DNA of 64,000 bases from Spinellus fusiger (lineage: Eukaryota > Mucoromycota > Mucoromycetes > Mucorales > Phycomycetaceae): NCBI GenBank assembly GCA_025094145.1, contig JALLLS010000024.1, forward strand, positions 1-64,000, read 5' to 3'. Positions 46,431 through 58,072 of the stretch are shown piece after piece. The notes under the pieces are model-generated. The model ran no database searches. It was given only the letters and a program-made list of their open reading frames with translations, and was not told the DNA's origin. Both the position numbers and the translations under genes were made by a program. Each line of letters begins with the position of its first letter. Position 1 is the stretch's first letter.

Positions 46431-46610
46431 CGACAGTATTACTGCTGGTTTTGAGAGAACTGTGGCTGTGGGTATGACTGACCCCTGTTTTGGGATAAAA
46501 AAAAGGTCGTTTTCTGTTGAAAGATAGATTACCTCTTCCTCAATTTCTATTGATATGAAATTGTTTCTGGAGTTGAAGTGGCTAGAGTCACTAATGACTC
46601 ATTGTTCAGA

Positions 46611-47183
46611 TCACTCATCATAGAATTGCTCCACAAAGTCTTGGTCAAAGGCATACTTTTCTCCTTCTGTAGTTGGAGTCTCTATGTGTTTGAGACTGTT
46701 AGGAAGCCTGAGAGCCTTGGTGGTGAGTTCCTTGGCTTCTTGTTCTTGTTGTTTAGCAGAACCCAGTCCGTAGACTGCGAGGCACTTAGTCCTTTCCATG
46801 GTCTGAGCCAGCAATTCTTTGTATTCTTGGGGATTCTTTCTTGCTTGGATGAACTTGACCTGTTTATGGACCTCTTCTGCAGCTCTTGCTTGTTTTCTTG
46901 TTATTTTGATGGCCTTGTAAATGGAGTTGACCATTTGCAGGGCGTTTACTCTCCACTGCTTGGGGTTGTGGATGAAGTTTGGATTGGTGGCTTCTGGAGT
47001 GAGCCACTCTTCATTGTGGTACTTGTGTAATGTACGCTTGTATTTCTGGAAAAGTCTTTGCAGGTCGTACTGGATGTCCATATCCAGCTCAGTGCAGATC
47101 TCTTTGGATAACTCTGACCCTTGTACTCTTTGTTCTTGTTCTTGGATTTGTATTTCTCTGACCTTCTGTGTAACCTCCTCCAC
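46611..47183 (-). CDS. DIRS-element gag-like ORF
   Basis: An uninterrupted 190-residue frame upstream of the reverse transcriptase fragments, rich in Gln, Glu and Lys, predicted alpha-helical and coiled-coil (KVREIQIQEQEQRVQ). It contains QYDLQRLFQKYKRTLHKYH and WRVNALQMVNSIYKAIKITR. No zinc knuckle is seen. Assignment as the first ORF of the DIRS-like element rests on position and strand. Confidence 0.6.
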   Translation of the reverse strand: MEEVTQKVREIQIQEQEQRVQGSELSKEICTELDMDIQYDLQRLFQKYKRTLHKYHNEEWLTPEATNPNFIHNPKQWRVNALQMVNSIYKAIKITRKQARAAEEVHKQVKFIQARKNPQEYKELLAQTMERTKCLAVYGLGSAKQQEQEAKELTTKALRLPNSLKHIETPTTEGEKYAFDQDFVEQFYDE

Positions 47184-47482
47184 GATAGCTTTGATTTGCT
47201 CCTGGGTGAATATGGGTTCAATTGCATTGTTATTTTCTGTGAATTATTCATTAGTTTAATCAAACATTTTGTTACTCCACAATGTGTGGTTTAAAATTAT
47301 CTAGAGAAGAAAAGAGAAAATTTGATTCTATATGTGAGAATAAAGTGCGGCTGAGAGGGCTTATACTACTTTGGATTCCTAAGCAGAGGCAACAGTGATT
47401 GTATTAAGAAAAACATACAATACCTCAAGTAATAATAATCATAAGTATAGATTATATAATAAAAGATATATTTTATTGAAAT

Positions 47483-49397
47483 CTAGTATAGAATGTCAGA
47501 AGGAATGACTGTGGCGGCGTGGGGGTTCGGGCTTGGGAACCAGGTTTCTCGGGTCCAGCGTACATTAGGTTCCTCAGTTTCACTGTCATTAGACGGTGAT
47601 CTTGTGTAAGTCGAGATTCTTCTTCTCTTTTTTTGATTCTCCTTTCTCACAGACTGAGCCAACACTGGCATTTTTCTCAGCATGGTGCTAGTCTTTTCTT
47701 TTAGTATAGTACTAGAAAAAATGAGTTTTTTAACCAATTTACCTTCATATAGAGTAGTCTTGGCAGACACTTCCTTCTCAACAAGCTCAAGTCTGCGACA
47801 TGGGAAGGGATGGGTATAGATCCGATGTATTGAATGGTATATAACCCTGGTGCAGACAACTTCACAACCCTCAATTCTCCATCTAAGCCTGATGCCTGGA
47901 AGCATGGCATGATTAGTCTTCGGGCATCTCTCTTGCTTGTATATTTGCAATTTATTATATGATCCAAGATCACTTTTGTCTCACGCAACACCTTGTGATC
48001 ATGGAGAAAATTGCCTGGGCCAAACAAACAGTTTGAAAATCCAGCTGTCAATATATCATACATGTCGCCATCAATTCTTGTCAACACACGCATGTCAGTA
48101 CGATCTCCTATTACTTCTTCATTCAATTGCCTATTTTTCGCAATAGAAGAGATCTGAGGGACAGGGTAACTCCTATATTTATGTTTAGTATTATATATAT
48201 TAATATATACGTTAATAATTTACCATCTCAAAAGCAACTCGATATCATTAAAGATAGAAGCCATAATAGGTGTCCACACTTTTTTAACATAATCTTGTTC
48301 GGTGTGTGTTTCTCCTCTTTTCTTATTAAAGATGGAGTTTGGTTTATCAAAGAGACGAATGCTATCAATTACCATTAGAAAGGTTTACTTAGTTTGTTTT
48401 GTGGGACTTACATGTGAGAGTAAACTTGAAAATATGCCTCATCAGGAGTGAAAGCATACTCTCTCTGTAGTGAGAGAGAGATTTGGTAGGCTCTTTTTAA
48501 GTCATTCATAGCCACCTACCGCCATGCCCATTCAGTCTCAATGAATTATATAGATATAAATACAAAACAATACCTCTTTAATTCTTAACAAATCTCTTTC
48601 AATGTATCTGGGTAATGGTGACATATCTCTTGAGACGTAAACCCTGTTTTTCAGCTCATTCCACGCATTTTCTGTAAACAAGGATTTTTGTGATTCTCTC
48701 GAATCACTATTATTTGACAAGTCGCACATGGAATTGAGACCAAGGAAGATAATATTCTTTTGGTCATTATCAAGATCATCGTAGGTTCTTGCTGAGTTTG
48801 ACAATCTTATAGCCTCTGTTTTTATGACAGATCCTATGCTTCTTCTCATTCCTATCAACATAATTCCATCAATTTCGTGAACTTCTTCACCCTCGCTGTA
48901 TCTCGTAGAGGACCTATTATTATAACGTCTATCTACACTTTGCGCTTCGTTTAAGGTATTAATGTTTTGTTCCATGGCATTTTGAAGTGAGAGTTTTCGC
49001 AATGTTAACATATTCCAATAATTCATTATTGGGTAACTGCGGAGTATCTAGAGAAGTTTTATAATTGATTAGATATTGTTTTTATTTACGCCAACTGGCT
49101 CTTACGCGGAAATCACCAACGGCTATAGTAGACCCTAACTGTTGCAATGCTGTTTGACTTGCTGGATCATTAATGATATCATTTACAGTATCCTTGATTT
49201 CTTGTTCAATCACTGCACGATCATCTGGGTCTGGCTGCAATACTTTTAGTAGCTCCATGAAATCAAAGCTTTCGTCAAGGTAGTTTCTTCTAAGATATTG
49301 TTCCACTGTCAATGGCCTAGAATATTGTTGCAATCACATTGTTATTATCAACTCCTTTGTGCAGAAGTTCTATCACTTACCGCACGTTATGAGACAT
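47483..49397 (-). CDS. Uncharacterised 524-residue protein, possibly a lineage-specific multicopy family
   Basis: I do not recognise a named family. Seven exons: 49381-49397, 49106-49316, 48574-49047, 48412-48515, 48224-48361, 47771-48172 and 47483-47711; total 1575 nt, in frame, no internal stop. The N-terminal part is acidic and helical (PLTVEQYLRRNYLDESFDF). A middle part contains DYVKKVWTPIMASIFNDIELLLRWSYP, then DRTDMRVLTRIDGDMYDIL, REGK-like LRETKVILD and GELRVVKLSAPGLYTIQY. The arrangement of an Asp-rich strand, a later Glu and a beta-hairpin loosely recalls PD-(D/E)XK nuclease-like folds, but this is speculation. The tail is basic (KENQKKRRRISTY), a likely nuclear signal. Its last intron (donor GTGTCT) is the least certain junction. 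Intact splicing amid decayed transposons suggests selection. Confidence 0.65.
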
Positions 49398-50187
49398 GGA
49401 AAACAGATAAAGTTGTTCAGAGGATAGAGTGACTGGGTCTTTGTTTTTTTTTCAATGGTAAGTTTTATGACTATCAAGAGTTGTTACTTATAAGATAAGA
49501 AAAGAAAGTGAACAATACCAAAACACAAGTTCGTATCAGGATGTGGTTTTAAAGGACTCTTAGACCACGATTTAATGATTGGTGTTTTATCTGAATTGAA
49601 GAACAAAGAGACTGATAAATTACAGAACTTTATCCAAGAATAGATTGCTTTTTATTTGGTGGGACATACAACTCTTTGTATACTAGTCAATGGCCATAGT
49701 TATACTTATGTGCTTTCTATAGTTGATTCTACACAAATGACCCTAATTGTTTATTATTGTTAATGCAATTGATGAGTACTACTTGTATTAGACATGTCTC
49801 TGTATTGACTCTGGATACAAAAATTGGTTGTCATTATTTATGCCGGATTTACGTAGATCAGCTCACTTTTCTTTTCCACTATTTTTAATAGATATCGAAA
49901 AAGGCCAGAACATCTTACGTCAGGTCCTCTCAAATTTAGAAATAAACATGGCGTAAAAAACAATTTTTGTGATAGGCAAGATTGCCCATTTTTTGACTCG
50001 GAACATAATGAAATACTACCAAGTTTTTTTTTAAAAAAAAAAACTAGAGACATAGCACTAGTATTTCTTATATGATATTGTACAATGGCTTGTGATAATC
50101 TTAGGGATATATCAAATTCAGATCATTATTTTACCCTTGAATTCTTTTTTATATTAAATATTCTTCAATTATTGCTTCTCCATTCTA
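49398..50187. other. Spacer with dispersed repeat
   Basis: It contains the 198-bp repeat at 49623-49820 and AT-rich sequence. The short minus frame at 49838-50053 ends in a poly-Lys tract and is not supported. Confidence 0.5.
49623..49820 (-). repeat. Dispersed 195-bp repeat, copy 2
   Basis: Inverted partner of 38368-38562. Both copies keep the segments GTATCCAGAGTCAATACAG, ATCAATTGCAT, AAGCACATAAGT and ATTCTTG-ATAA, which argues for one mobile unit rather than chance. Confidence 0.75.
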
Positions 50188-50650
50188 ATGTCTACCTCAT
50201 CTAACACAACCGAACAACCCATAAAACCTCTTGGAAACAGGAAAAGAAATGTTGATGACTTCACCCATTGTCTCATTGCTCACGAGGTCACAATCAATGG
50301 GACCAGCCAGGCTACCATTTCTGCTAAGTTTATAGTTATTAATAAGTCCGTTCCCTGTATCGTAAATAGATACAAAGAAACTGGATGCTTTAAGGCTAAA
50401 AAAAAGCACTGGGAGTAAGCCTATTCTTAGTTAGAAAAACAAGAAAATGGTTGGACACAAATAACAAAGGATTCATTCCAGACAATGAATCAACTTTGCA
50501 AGCAGATGACCACCCAAGTGTATATGAGCACTTTTAGAAAAAAGATGAAGGAGCTTGGCTTGTCTTCTTGCAGGGTGGTTAAAAAGACCTTTCCTCACCA
50601 ATAAGTACAAAAATACAAGGCTTGCTTAGGCCAAGAGTGGAAACACCGAC
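50188..50650 (+). pseudogene. Transposase N-terminal fragment (helix-turn-helix type)
   Basis: A 76-codon frame encodes a basic start and a helix-turn-helix-like segment (LIAHEVTINGTSQATISAKF, VPCIVNRYKETG), as in Tc1/Tc3-type transposases. The following 230 bp continue in other frames with stops and no DDE motifs. A fragment only. Confidence 0.5.
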
Positions 50651-51663
50651 TACTAAAGGGTTTCCACCTAATAAACCTATATTTATTATACTGTTGATCT
50701 TCCTCATACTTCAGAATTAGATGAAGTCTCTACTATGTGTTTAATATGTGTTTTTATGATAAGGAAGAGGTGTTTCCTATGACAGAAGCATATCGGAATG
50801 TGAAAAGCATCCCTTGTTTTATCACTAGCCACTGTAGATAAACCATAATGGCGAGATCTTTGGCCCAGTTTGTTAATACTGCTGCAAGCCATTGATCGAG
50901 CCACGTCTACTCGATACTTTAAGGTAGAGCCATCAGCTGGTAGCTTGCTCATTGAGACTGCTGATGAGTATGTTGAGCGGGAACGCCAATGCCTCCATAG
51001 AGTGCAAAGACTCTTTCAACAACAGACGCTGTATCCTCACTTCTCCTCCGATCCCTCCTCTACCACCCATTCTTAACCTGTTTAGCAAAGCCAGAAGCTG
51101 CTAGTGTAGTTGCTGTATTTATTCTCAGGATTGTCCAAGTTGCTCTAAGTATAACTCATTGGATTTCGAATCGCCACAGGATGACAGTTATCTTTTTGGT
51201 GTCCTATTTTGTTGAATTTATGGCCTTTTAGATGTTTATTCATTATTCTCATTTACTTTCATTTCTACTCATTTTTCATCATTTTCCCCTCATTTGAGGT
51301 TTTCTATTTCTTTGTCCATCTGTTTCTAATTCATTTGCATTATTTTTTCACTTTTTCACTTTTGTATTTGAAGTGTTTATATGTTTATTCTTATTTTTTT
51401 CCAAAAGTTCTCATAGGGTGGCTAACATGCCCAATGCACGAATAGCAGCCAATACCCAAAAATAAAAATACTTTGAACTGTATTATCAATAGAATATATT
51501 GTTTAATAAACAATCATCTTCCTTTGTGTTTTCTAAATTGTATTGTAGAGGCTAGTCTCTCTCTAAATATTGAAACAGACAGTACCTCCCCTTCTTTCTC
51601 TTATTTTCATTATTATTACTATCTCCTTTCAGTTCTCTGTAACACTGCAGGTTACATATAGAC
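50651..51663. other. Decayed sequence between transposon fragments
   Basis: A 68-codon plus frame at 50870-51076 has a protein-like part (RYFKVEPSAGSLLIETADEY) but no partner. T-rich sequence follows. A short block at about 51478-51525 (ATTATCAATAGAATATATTGTTTA) repeats the interior of the TIR transposon family. Confidence 0.45.
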
Positions 51664-54600
51664 CAGGAGATTCTTCTGGCTTTTAATCAGTAATACAATC
51701 ATTCCTTCAGGTCCAAGAAACGCACCTTTTACAAAAGGCTGTTTAAAATCAAAATGTTTACAAGCACCCAATTTATTATTTTCTTTTGTAGAATACCTCA
51801 TTATCAATCTGTATTATCAATAAATTAGAGTGTTTATGAATAATGGTGTTTACTATTATAATACAGCTAATACTATAATATTACCATAGATACTGCCCAA
51901 GTACATTCTCTTTATAGCAATGTTCTTGAAAATTAGATAGTTATAATCAGGAGTGTACACTAGACATCCTAGACAGCATCGGCAGTGTAGACAGTGTAGA
52001 AGACTGACTTGTGAGTCTTTATTTATTAACAATATAATGAGTTTATTAGTAATAATTCAATAAAAAGAGATAGTATGCTTACCTTGTACTTAATACCTGT
52101 CTTGAGAATAATAAGCCATATGTTATCTATTAGAAAAAGAGTCAGTACTATGTCTTGTAGATTTCAATGAGCTCAAGCCCAGATGATGGCATTATTTACC
52201 TTTTTATCACTAGAATAGTCCTTGGTAGTGTCTATCATTTCCATCTATTGTTTCTCTTTGTTAATAATGGCACATTATCTTGCTCAGTTATGCTCATCTT
52301 GACAAGTAGTTAAGTATCAAGTTAATAGTTTCTGTGAGAAATAAAAAAATAATAACAAGACCAAAGAATAAAAGATAGCTTCATTCTGGTGAGGTATATA
52401 CTTTAGCCTTACACCTTCCTATAATTTATCAAGCCAAACAACTCACTCTCTTTCCAATCTTATATTGAAATCTCGTTTATCATGTCTTTCTCTACCATCA
52501 ACCTCAAGAAGAATGAAATCCCCACCTGTAACATTTGCAAAAAGACACTTAAAACAAAACAAAAAATGAAAGCACATACAGCTATCCACAACATGTAAGA
52601 TTAATCTCAAGTCTAAAAGTAATGTTGCTCATTCTCTGATTTGAATAGCCCTATGGCTGAGTCTTTTAGGTATTTATCGTAGAAACATAGGCATTACATA
52701 ATAAGAACCAGACTCATCATGATTCATTGTTATTGTTCACAGATCTCTCCCCCGCCATCACCACAGTCTTCCGTGTAGAAGTGGAAAGTGATGATGACCG
52801 AGAGTTTATCGCTGAAGCTGAGGAAGTGTTCGGAGAGGAACCTCTTTGGGCTAATACATCAGATGAATTTCGACATTAACAGCAACACCTTTGAGGAGAG
52901 TGAATTTGTGGAGGGCGTGTTCCCATTTGCTTCAAGATTAGAAATGATCTTTCATTGTTTCTTTTCTGAGAATGAGGAGTTGCTTCTCAATAGCACTTGC
53001 AGGAAAGGTTATGCCTTTGTGCCATGATGTAAGAGATGCCTGTCTTGCCAATCCTCAAGAGAAAACGGCTGCCTTGGACAGAATTCTCAATCTCAACAAG
53101 AGAGCAAAGAACAATGTACCCAAGTTTCTGTGGTAAGAAAGTGCAAGGGCCTGGTCCTAGAAACAGTTGTTCATGAGTTGTTCATGAACAAGCCATCTAA
53201 ACACATTGGTTTGTCTACTATCATCAGCATTGTCGTTCTGGACATTGTGGAATACATTTGACTTTCCAACAACACTCACACCAACTCCAGCACCCATCAC
53301 CTACTTGAAAGAATTGCCATGAGTACCAACAGCCCCAACAGACAGTTCATGCCAGTGAACATCGTGCCTCTGAACTTGTTCTCAGATGATACGAGTGGCA
53401 ATACCACCAAGAAGTGGAATAATCTCAAGAGTTCTGTGATAACACTTGCAGCAATGTCATTTTTAAACAAAAAAACAAAAAACAAAAAACAAAAAACAAA
53501 ACAGTACAAGATTGAGAATAGGTTCTTTATCTGTACCAGCATTGTAACAACAACCCTAACAATGTTAGCCTCAGAAACAATTCCAACATTGGCTACAAGT
53601 TGACTGGTGGTGAAGCCCTTTTTGTCCTTACAGTCGTGGGATCCTTCCAAGAATTGTCCTGTTGAAATACTCCATACAATTCTCCTTGACATGGTGCTAT
53701 TTTACGCCGAGAAAGAAGTAAAGCACTTGCAAGAAAGGTTTGCACATTACTCCACCTATGTGGGTCTTATCTCAGAAGAAATTATAAAGTAATTGTACAG
53801 CTGATGTCAACCATCTTGAATCAACTAATTCAAAAAGACCTCATTACAGACAGTTATCCAAAGGCAATCATTCTTGATTGTTTTGTTAAACTTGGATTCT
53901 TGATTGTTTTGTTAAACTTGGATTCTTGATTGTTTTGTTAAACTTGGCTCTCCTGCGTGTCTCCTCTACATGCAAAGAATAGTTCAATAAGTTTATCCAT
54001 AAATGAATATTATTTACTAACAGACGCTTTCCCTCTCAAGATGTTGCTGTTTCCTTTTGGGAAAAAGAAAAAAGAAAAAAGAAAGAAAGAAAAAAGGTAC
54101 ATGCCTGCACATGTCTTCCAAAGTGAATACTGACAGACATCAGGCTACAAATGGCACCTTTACTGTTGGAGCTGAGGTAACAAATTGTGTTATACAATCT
54201 CCAACATGCCTCTGACCAAAACTTGCCCACTCACCCACACTATCTGGCTTTCTACCAAATAAAACCACAATATTTACTCTCATTCTGTCTCAGGTCTAAA
54301 GGATAGCATTGGAAACAGTGTTGTATTTCCCTTGAACACCCCAATTGCAGTAGACTCCAATGCTACAGTTGTTAAAGTGATTATAGATAGTGATTTAATG
54401 CATGGCTATATTGTTATTAACACAAGTGAATTTGGTTCTAATTTCTGAACAATGATGACTAAAGCTAATTCAGTGTGTGTCCTATAATGAACAAACCTTC
54501 AACATTGTTATGCTACAAATACTGTGAGCTTATAGATCATGCATGTTAAGAGAAGAATAACAATGACTAAGTTGTAATATCAAGAGAGTTCTGGCTCTAT

Positions 54601-54737
54601 TTCTTCTCTTTACAGCCAACCTTATACTTTTTTAATTGCAAAGTCAATAGCTATTGCTAAACCAGGCAGGCAAAATCTGAAATAGATTATTTACACAGCG
54701 AGAAGACCTCAAACATTGGCCAACCAGAGAAATGTTT
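51664..54737 (-). mobile_element. TIR transposon copy D, the decayed long form carrying a transposase segment
   Basis: The left arm (about 51664-52450) and right arm (about 54281-54737) match copies B and C, including TTGTAGAATACCTCATTATC on the left and AATTGCAAAGTCAATAGCTA on the right. The termini are eroded (AGACCAGGAGATTC... and ...TGTTTGAGTGTGT). Between the arms lie about 1.83 kb absent from A, B and C, encoding a broken transposase. Confidence 0.8.
52481..53800 (+). pseudogene. Plavaka/KDZ-like (CACTA-related) transposase remnant with N-terminal C2H2 finger
   Basis: The first exon encodes a C2H2 finger (PTCNICKKTLKTKQKMKAHTAIH in outline: C-x2-C-x12-H-x4-H) and ends at a GTAAG donor. 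Later pieces, in different frames, encode EVFGEEPLWANTSDEF, FVEGVFPFASRLEMIF, NPQEKTAALDRILNLNKR and the family signature PLNLFSDDTSGNTTKKWN, followed by the region with FFICTS. Stops and shifts interrupt it throughout, and an A-rich expansion sits at 53461-53500. The signature LFSDDTSGN...KKWN with an N-terminal finger is what I associate with fungal Plavaka-type transposases. Confidence 0.68.
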
Positions 54738-55800
54738 GAGTGTGTATTTTGTATGGCCTCCTTTGGTATCAATGACTGTCGGATATCTGTCTGCCATACT
54801 TTGAATTTATTGTTATGCAAGTTCAATACTTTAATAAATGGCACTAAGATTATCAACAGGACTACCAGAGAGATGAATTGGTAGTAGTTCGGTCTCTAGC
54901 AGGGACGACGAAATAGAGTTTTGACACAAAGTCAGGCAAAAGGGGATCCAAGGGGTACGGGAGCGGAGACACAACACACGATCTGGACACAACTGGTAAC
55001 TAGGCAACTATTCTTTAAGCAATCCTTACTTCTCTCAACAGTTCCAACGCTACTTAACGTTAACAAAAAGGTCGATTGTTTATTATATGTTCAAATAATG
55101 TTATTTTTATACACTATTTTCCTTGTGTTGTTAGCTATATCTACTTTTATTTCATGAACCAAGGATAGAACTCACCAGCCAAAATTCTGATGTATCTGTC
55201 TTGGTTTACACTGCTATCAACAACGACTAATGAGCCAAATCCATTAGCCTAATAGGAGCTCTAAAGCATCACACCATCACCACCAAACTACATTGTTGGA
55301 ACAATAGGATTATAACTATAGCGTTCTCTAACTATTTTAATGACACAGGCATCTCTATTGCTCTTTTTCATAATGTATGTTGACTCATCAGACTAAATGA
55401 TACCTCTCCACTAATCACTTGTCCAACTGGCATGTTCCTTAGCCCAACAAAGCCGTTTCTCTTTGTTTTTTTCAGTGAAGACAAGCTTGTGGTCTACAGA
55501 GAAGGATACATACTCTAGCTGATTACAGTAGCTGATAAGGGTGTCTCTATTTATATCAACCTCAAACTTCAATATTCCCAATGTTAGTTGATTGTATGAG
55601 GCAAATGGATCCTTTCTAATAACATTTTTCCAGGTGTCCAAGGTCCATCTCTAAATGCAATAGAGATCCACACTCTTCGATGTTTCTAACACTACTTTAA
55701 ACTATAGGCCTTTTCTTCACCATCACAGCCAACGCTAATCCAGCCATAAACTGGCAATAAATGCCCTATCATCTTTCATCTTTTGTCTTGTCCTATTCCC
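54738..55800 (-). pseudogene. Second Tc1-like family, decayed copy 2
   Basis: Inverted homologue of 43735-44955. The longest piece (55641-55411) encodes LKFEVDINRDTLISYCNQLE and EKRLCWAKEHASWTSD, then WSDEST-like sequence in the next frame (SDESTYIMKKSNRDAC). The copy directly abuts the right arm of TIR copy D. Confidence 0.8.
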
Positions 55801-56094
55801 CACAAATGTAATATTCTGAATATCCATCTGATATACTGTGTTGACAAGTCAATATCTATAAAGAAAAAAGGTGCTTCATACAATAGAAATAAGTCTCTCC
55901 TTTCCCTTTTATCACCATGCTTCCCAACAAATATATTAAACAAATTCAATGAGGGCTACTGTGCATTATCCATCAACCATTACAGGTGGAAGCTGCGAAG
56001 CAGGACTGCTCTTATTTATTTTTTGTATGAGTTTTTGTTTTATAATGTTAGGGCATGGAGGGGAGCGAAGCCTTTTGTGGGAAATTGACCAGAT

Positions 56095-57051
56095 CTATTT
56101 CAGCAGTGAACTGTTGTAAGAGTCTGGTGGTGGAGGAGAGGATGAGAGGAGAGGAGAGGAGGAAAGCTGGTCTTGAAAGACGGTGACCCAGTGGTGGTGC
56201 CAAAGTGCCAGCAGGAAACAGCTAAAAATGGTGATGGCGGGAAGGGAAGATTTGGAGCAAGGTAAGGACAGTGAGAAGAAAGCCTCTTGAAGGCTTGACG
56301 CTATGGGTGTTATACCAAAGTGCATGGACCAACAAGAAGACCAGACCAAGAACTTGATGGGGCATAGGAAGAGGAAATGTTCCAATGTATTCTCTTCGAG
56401 ACTGCAAATGGGGCATAAGGTGGTGGGGAACTGTAGAGGCATAATGGCATGGAGAAAAGAGCGGAATGGGAGTTTCTTGTGGAGGATGTGATACCATAAA
56501 GTGCGGACTTGGTGGTGAATTGGGAAGGCCCAGAAAGAACACCACTGCTTGGTGTTTAGTGGGGGGTCATAGGTGGGAAGAGGGTGGGTTTTGGTGGAGC
56601 ATATGCGGCGGTAAGAGCGAGGAGACAGACAAGACCATGAGAGGGGGGCAACAAGACTTGAAAAGAGAGGAAGTGGATCTACACTATCCCCAGAAACTGG
56701 AGGAAGATCTGGATGAAGGTGGTAAATTTGTTTAGGAGGGAAGGTGGTGCAAAGAAGGAAAGGGTGGAGGAAAAGAGTGTAAGAGTCAAGATCCCGGAAA
56801 AACTTGCATATGATGTATGGCAATCTTAGTAGCTCTGTTGGGTGCCATCTGCGCAGTAATCCTGATGCAGAATCAGTAATAAAGGCATTGGACACCAGGA
56901 GATGGCGCCATGAACAAGGGAAGAGGGTGGTAGATGAGACTGGGGTGCATGTAAAGGACAGTAAAAGGTGAGACATGTTGGGATGTTGGGAACGGCAGAA
57001 AGAAAGTTGTGGGCATAGTGTCAATGGCAGCAAAAACATTGTGAAAGGCAC
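56095..57051 (-). pseudogene. LINE 1 ORF2 C-terminal part
   Basis: A 318-codon frame encodes the post-polymerase region, with WCSFWAFPIHHQVRTLWYHIL and CPICSLEENTLEHFLFLCP (a C-x2-C-x8-H-x4-C arrangement seen at the ends of many LINE ORF2 proteins). Confidence 0.8.
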
Positions 57052-57541
57052 TGTCCATAGGGCAATAGGTAGTGGGTCGAAGGTTGGGGCATAGGAGAGT
57101 GAGGTGGGAGTTGGTGTTGGGAGCTGCTTGTTGAAGAGAAAAAGACAACCAAGGAGGAACCAGACCAGGAGAGGAAGAGAACATCATAGGTGCTAGCCAC
57201 CAAAGCTGCAGGGCCGCCTGCTGAAAGCCAGGATCCAGAATACCCAGACTACCTCTGCAGAGAGAGACACACATAGTAGAGAGTTTGACTGGAGGAAACA
57301 TCCTATGAAGGAATTTTGACATTAAGGAACGAATTTGAGTAAGGAAGGTGAGAGGGACAGAAATGACACAAAGAGCATGCCATAACTTGGAGAGAATGAG
57401 AGTGTTGAGGACAGTTGCCCTTCCACGGATGGAGAGAGAGCAAGAAAGATAGATGTGAGAGGAAGAGTGTATAGAGGAAAGGAGAGTGTCAAGGAAGGAT
57501 TGTTTCTGTTTGGAAGAGGTGTAGAGAGGGAATCCAAAGTA

Positions 57542-58072
57542 TCAGAGAGAGGAAGGAGAGTAGCAATTGTGCCATGAATTTATGTTACATTGGTGAAGCA
57601 CTGTAGTCCATGTTGGTTGTGGTGATCCAGACAAGGAAAAGGCTTCTGTTTTGTGCATATTGATTCTGGCATTGGAGGTGGCAGCATAGGTGTTGAAGTG
57701 AGTGTTGAGATGGTGGAGTTGGGATGGGTCAAGAAGAAAGACAAGGAGGTTGTTGGCATAGGCAATGTATTTGACAGGTAGTGGCAGTGGAAGAGAAGGA
57801 GCAGTGGTTGGGTGAGTTAAGGGAAGTGGGTGTAAAAAGCCAATGAACTGGTCATCATGCAGTAGTCTGTGTAGAAGAGGTTCAAAGGCAAGATTGAAGA
57901 GGACTGGTGAGAGAGGATCTTCTTGGCGCAAACCTCTGGATTGTTTGACATGTTGAGATAAATGTCCATTGACATTAACTCTAATGTTAGTGGCAAAAAA
58001 AGAGGTTACGGATGCAGGTAATGAGTGGAGGGGGAAAACAAAAGTGATGGAGGACTTGGCATAGATAATCAT
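57542..58072 (-). pseudogene. LINE 1 reverse transcriptase palm, catalytic aspartates replaced
   Basis: It contains RGLRQEDPLSPVLFNLAFEPL and then KYIAYANNLLVFLLDP. The polymerase motif normally reads YADD; here both aspartates are Asn (AAC AAC). A shift separates this frame from the upstream one. Confidence 0.85.

Larger units (their letters stand above)
44960..47270 (-). mobile_element. DIRS-type retrotransposon, 3'-truncated and decayed
   Basis: Reading right to left: a gag-like frame, a reverse transcriptase with intact YLDD, a DIRS/Ngaro-like RNase H region (LRSEIQWWKEWL, TSDTGWGVHSH) and the region with LSRLKRP, NAFAAQHN, FHEDPFAQQVDAF. The sequence stops at about 44960-44975, exactly where the second Tc1-like family begins, so the tyrosine recombinase expected downstream is absent. 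Confidence 0.78.
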
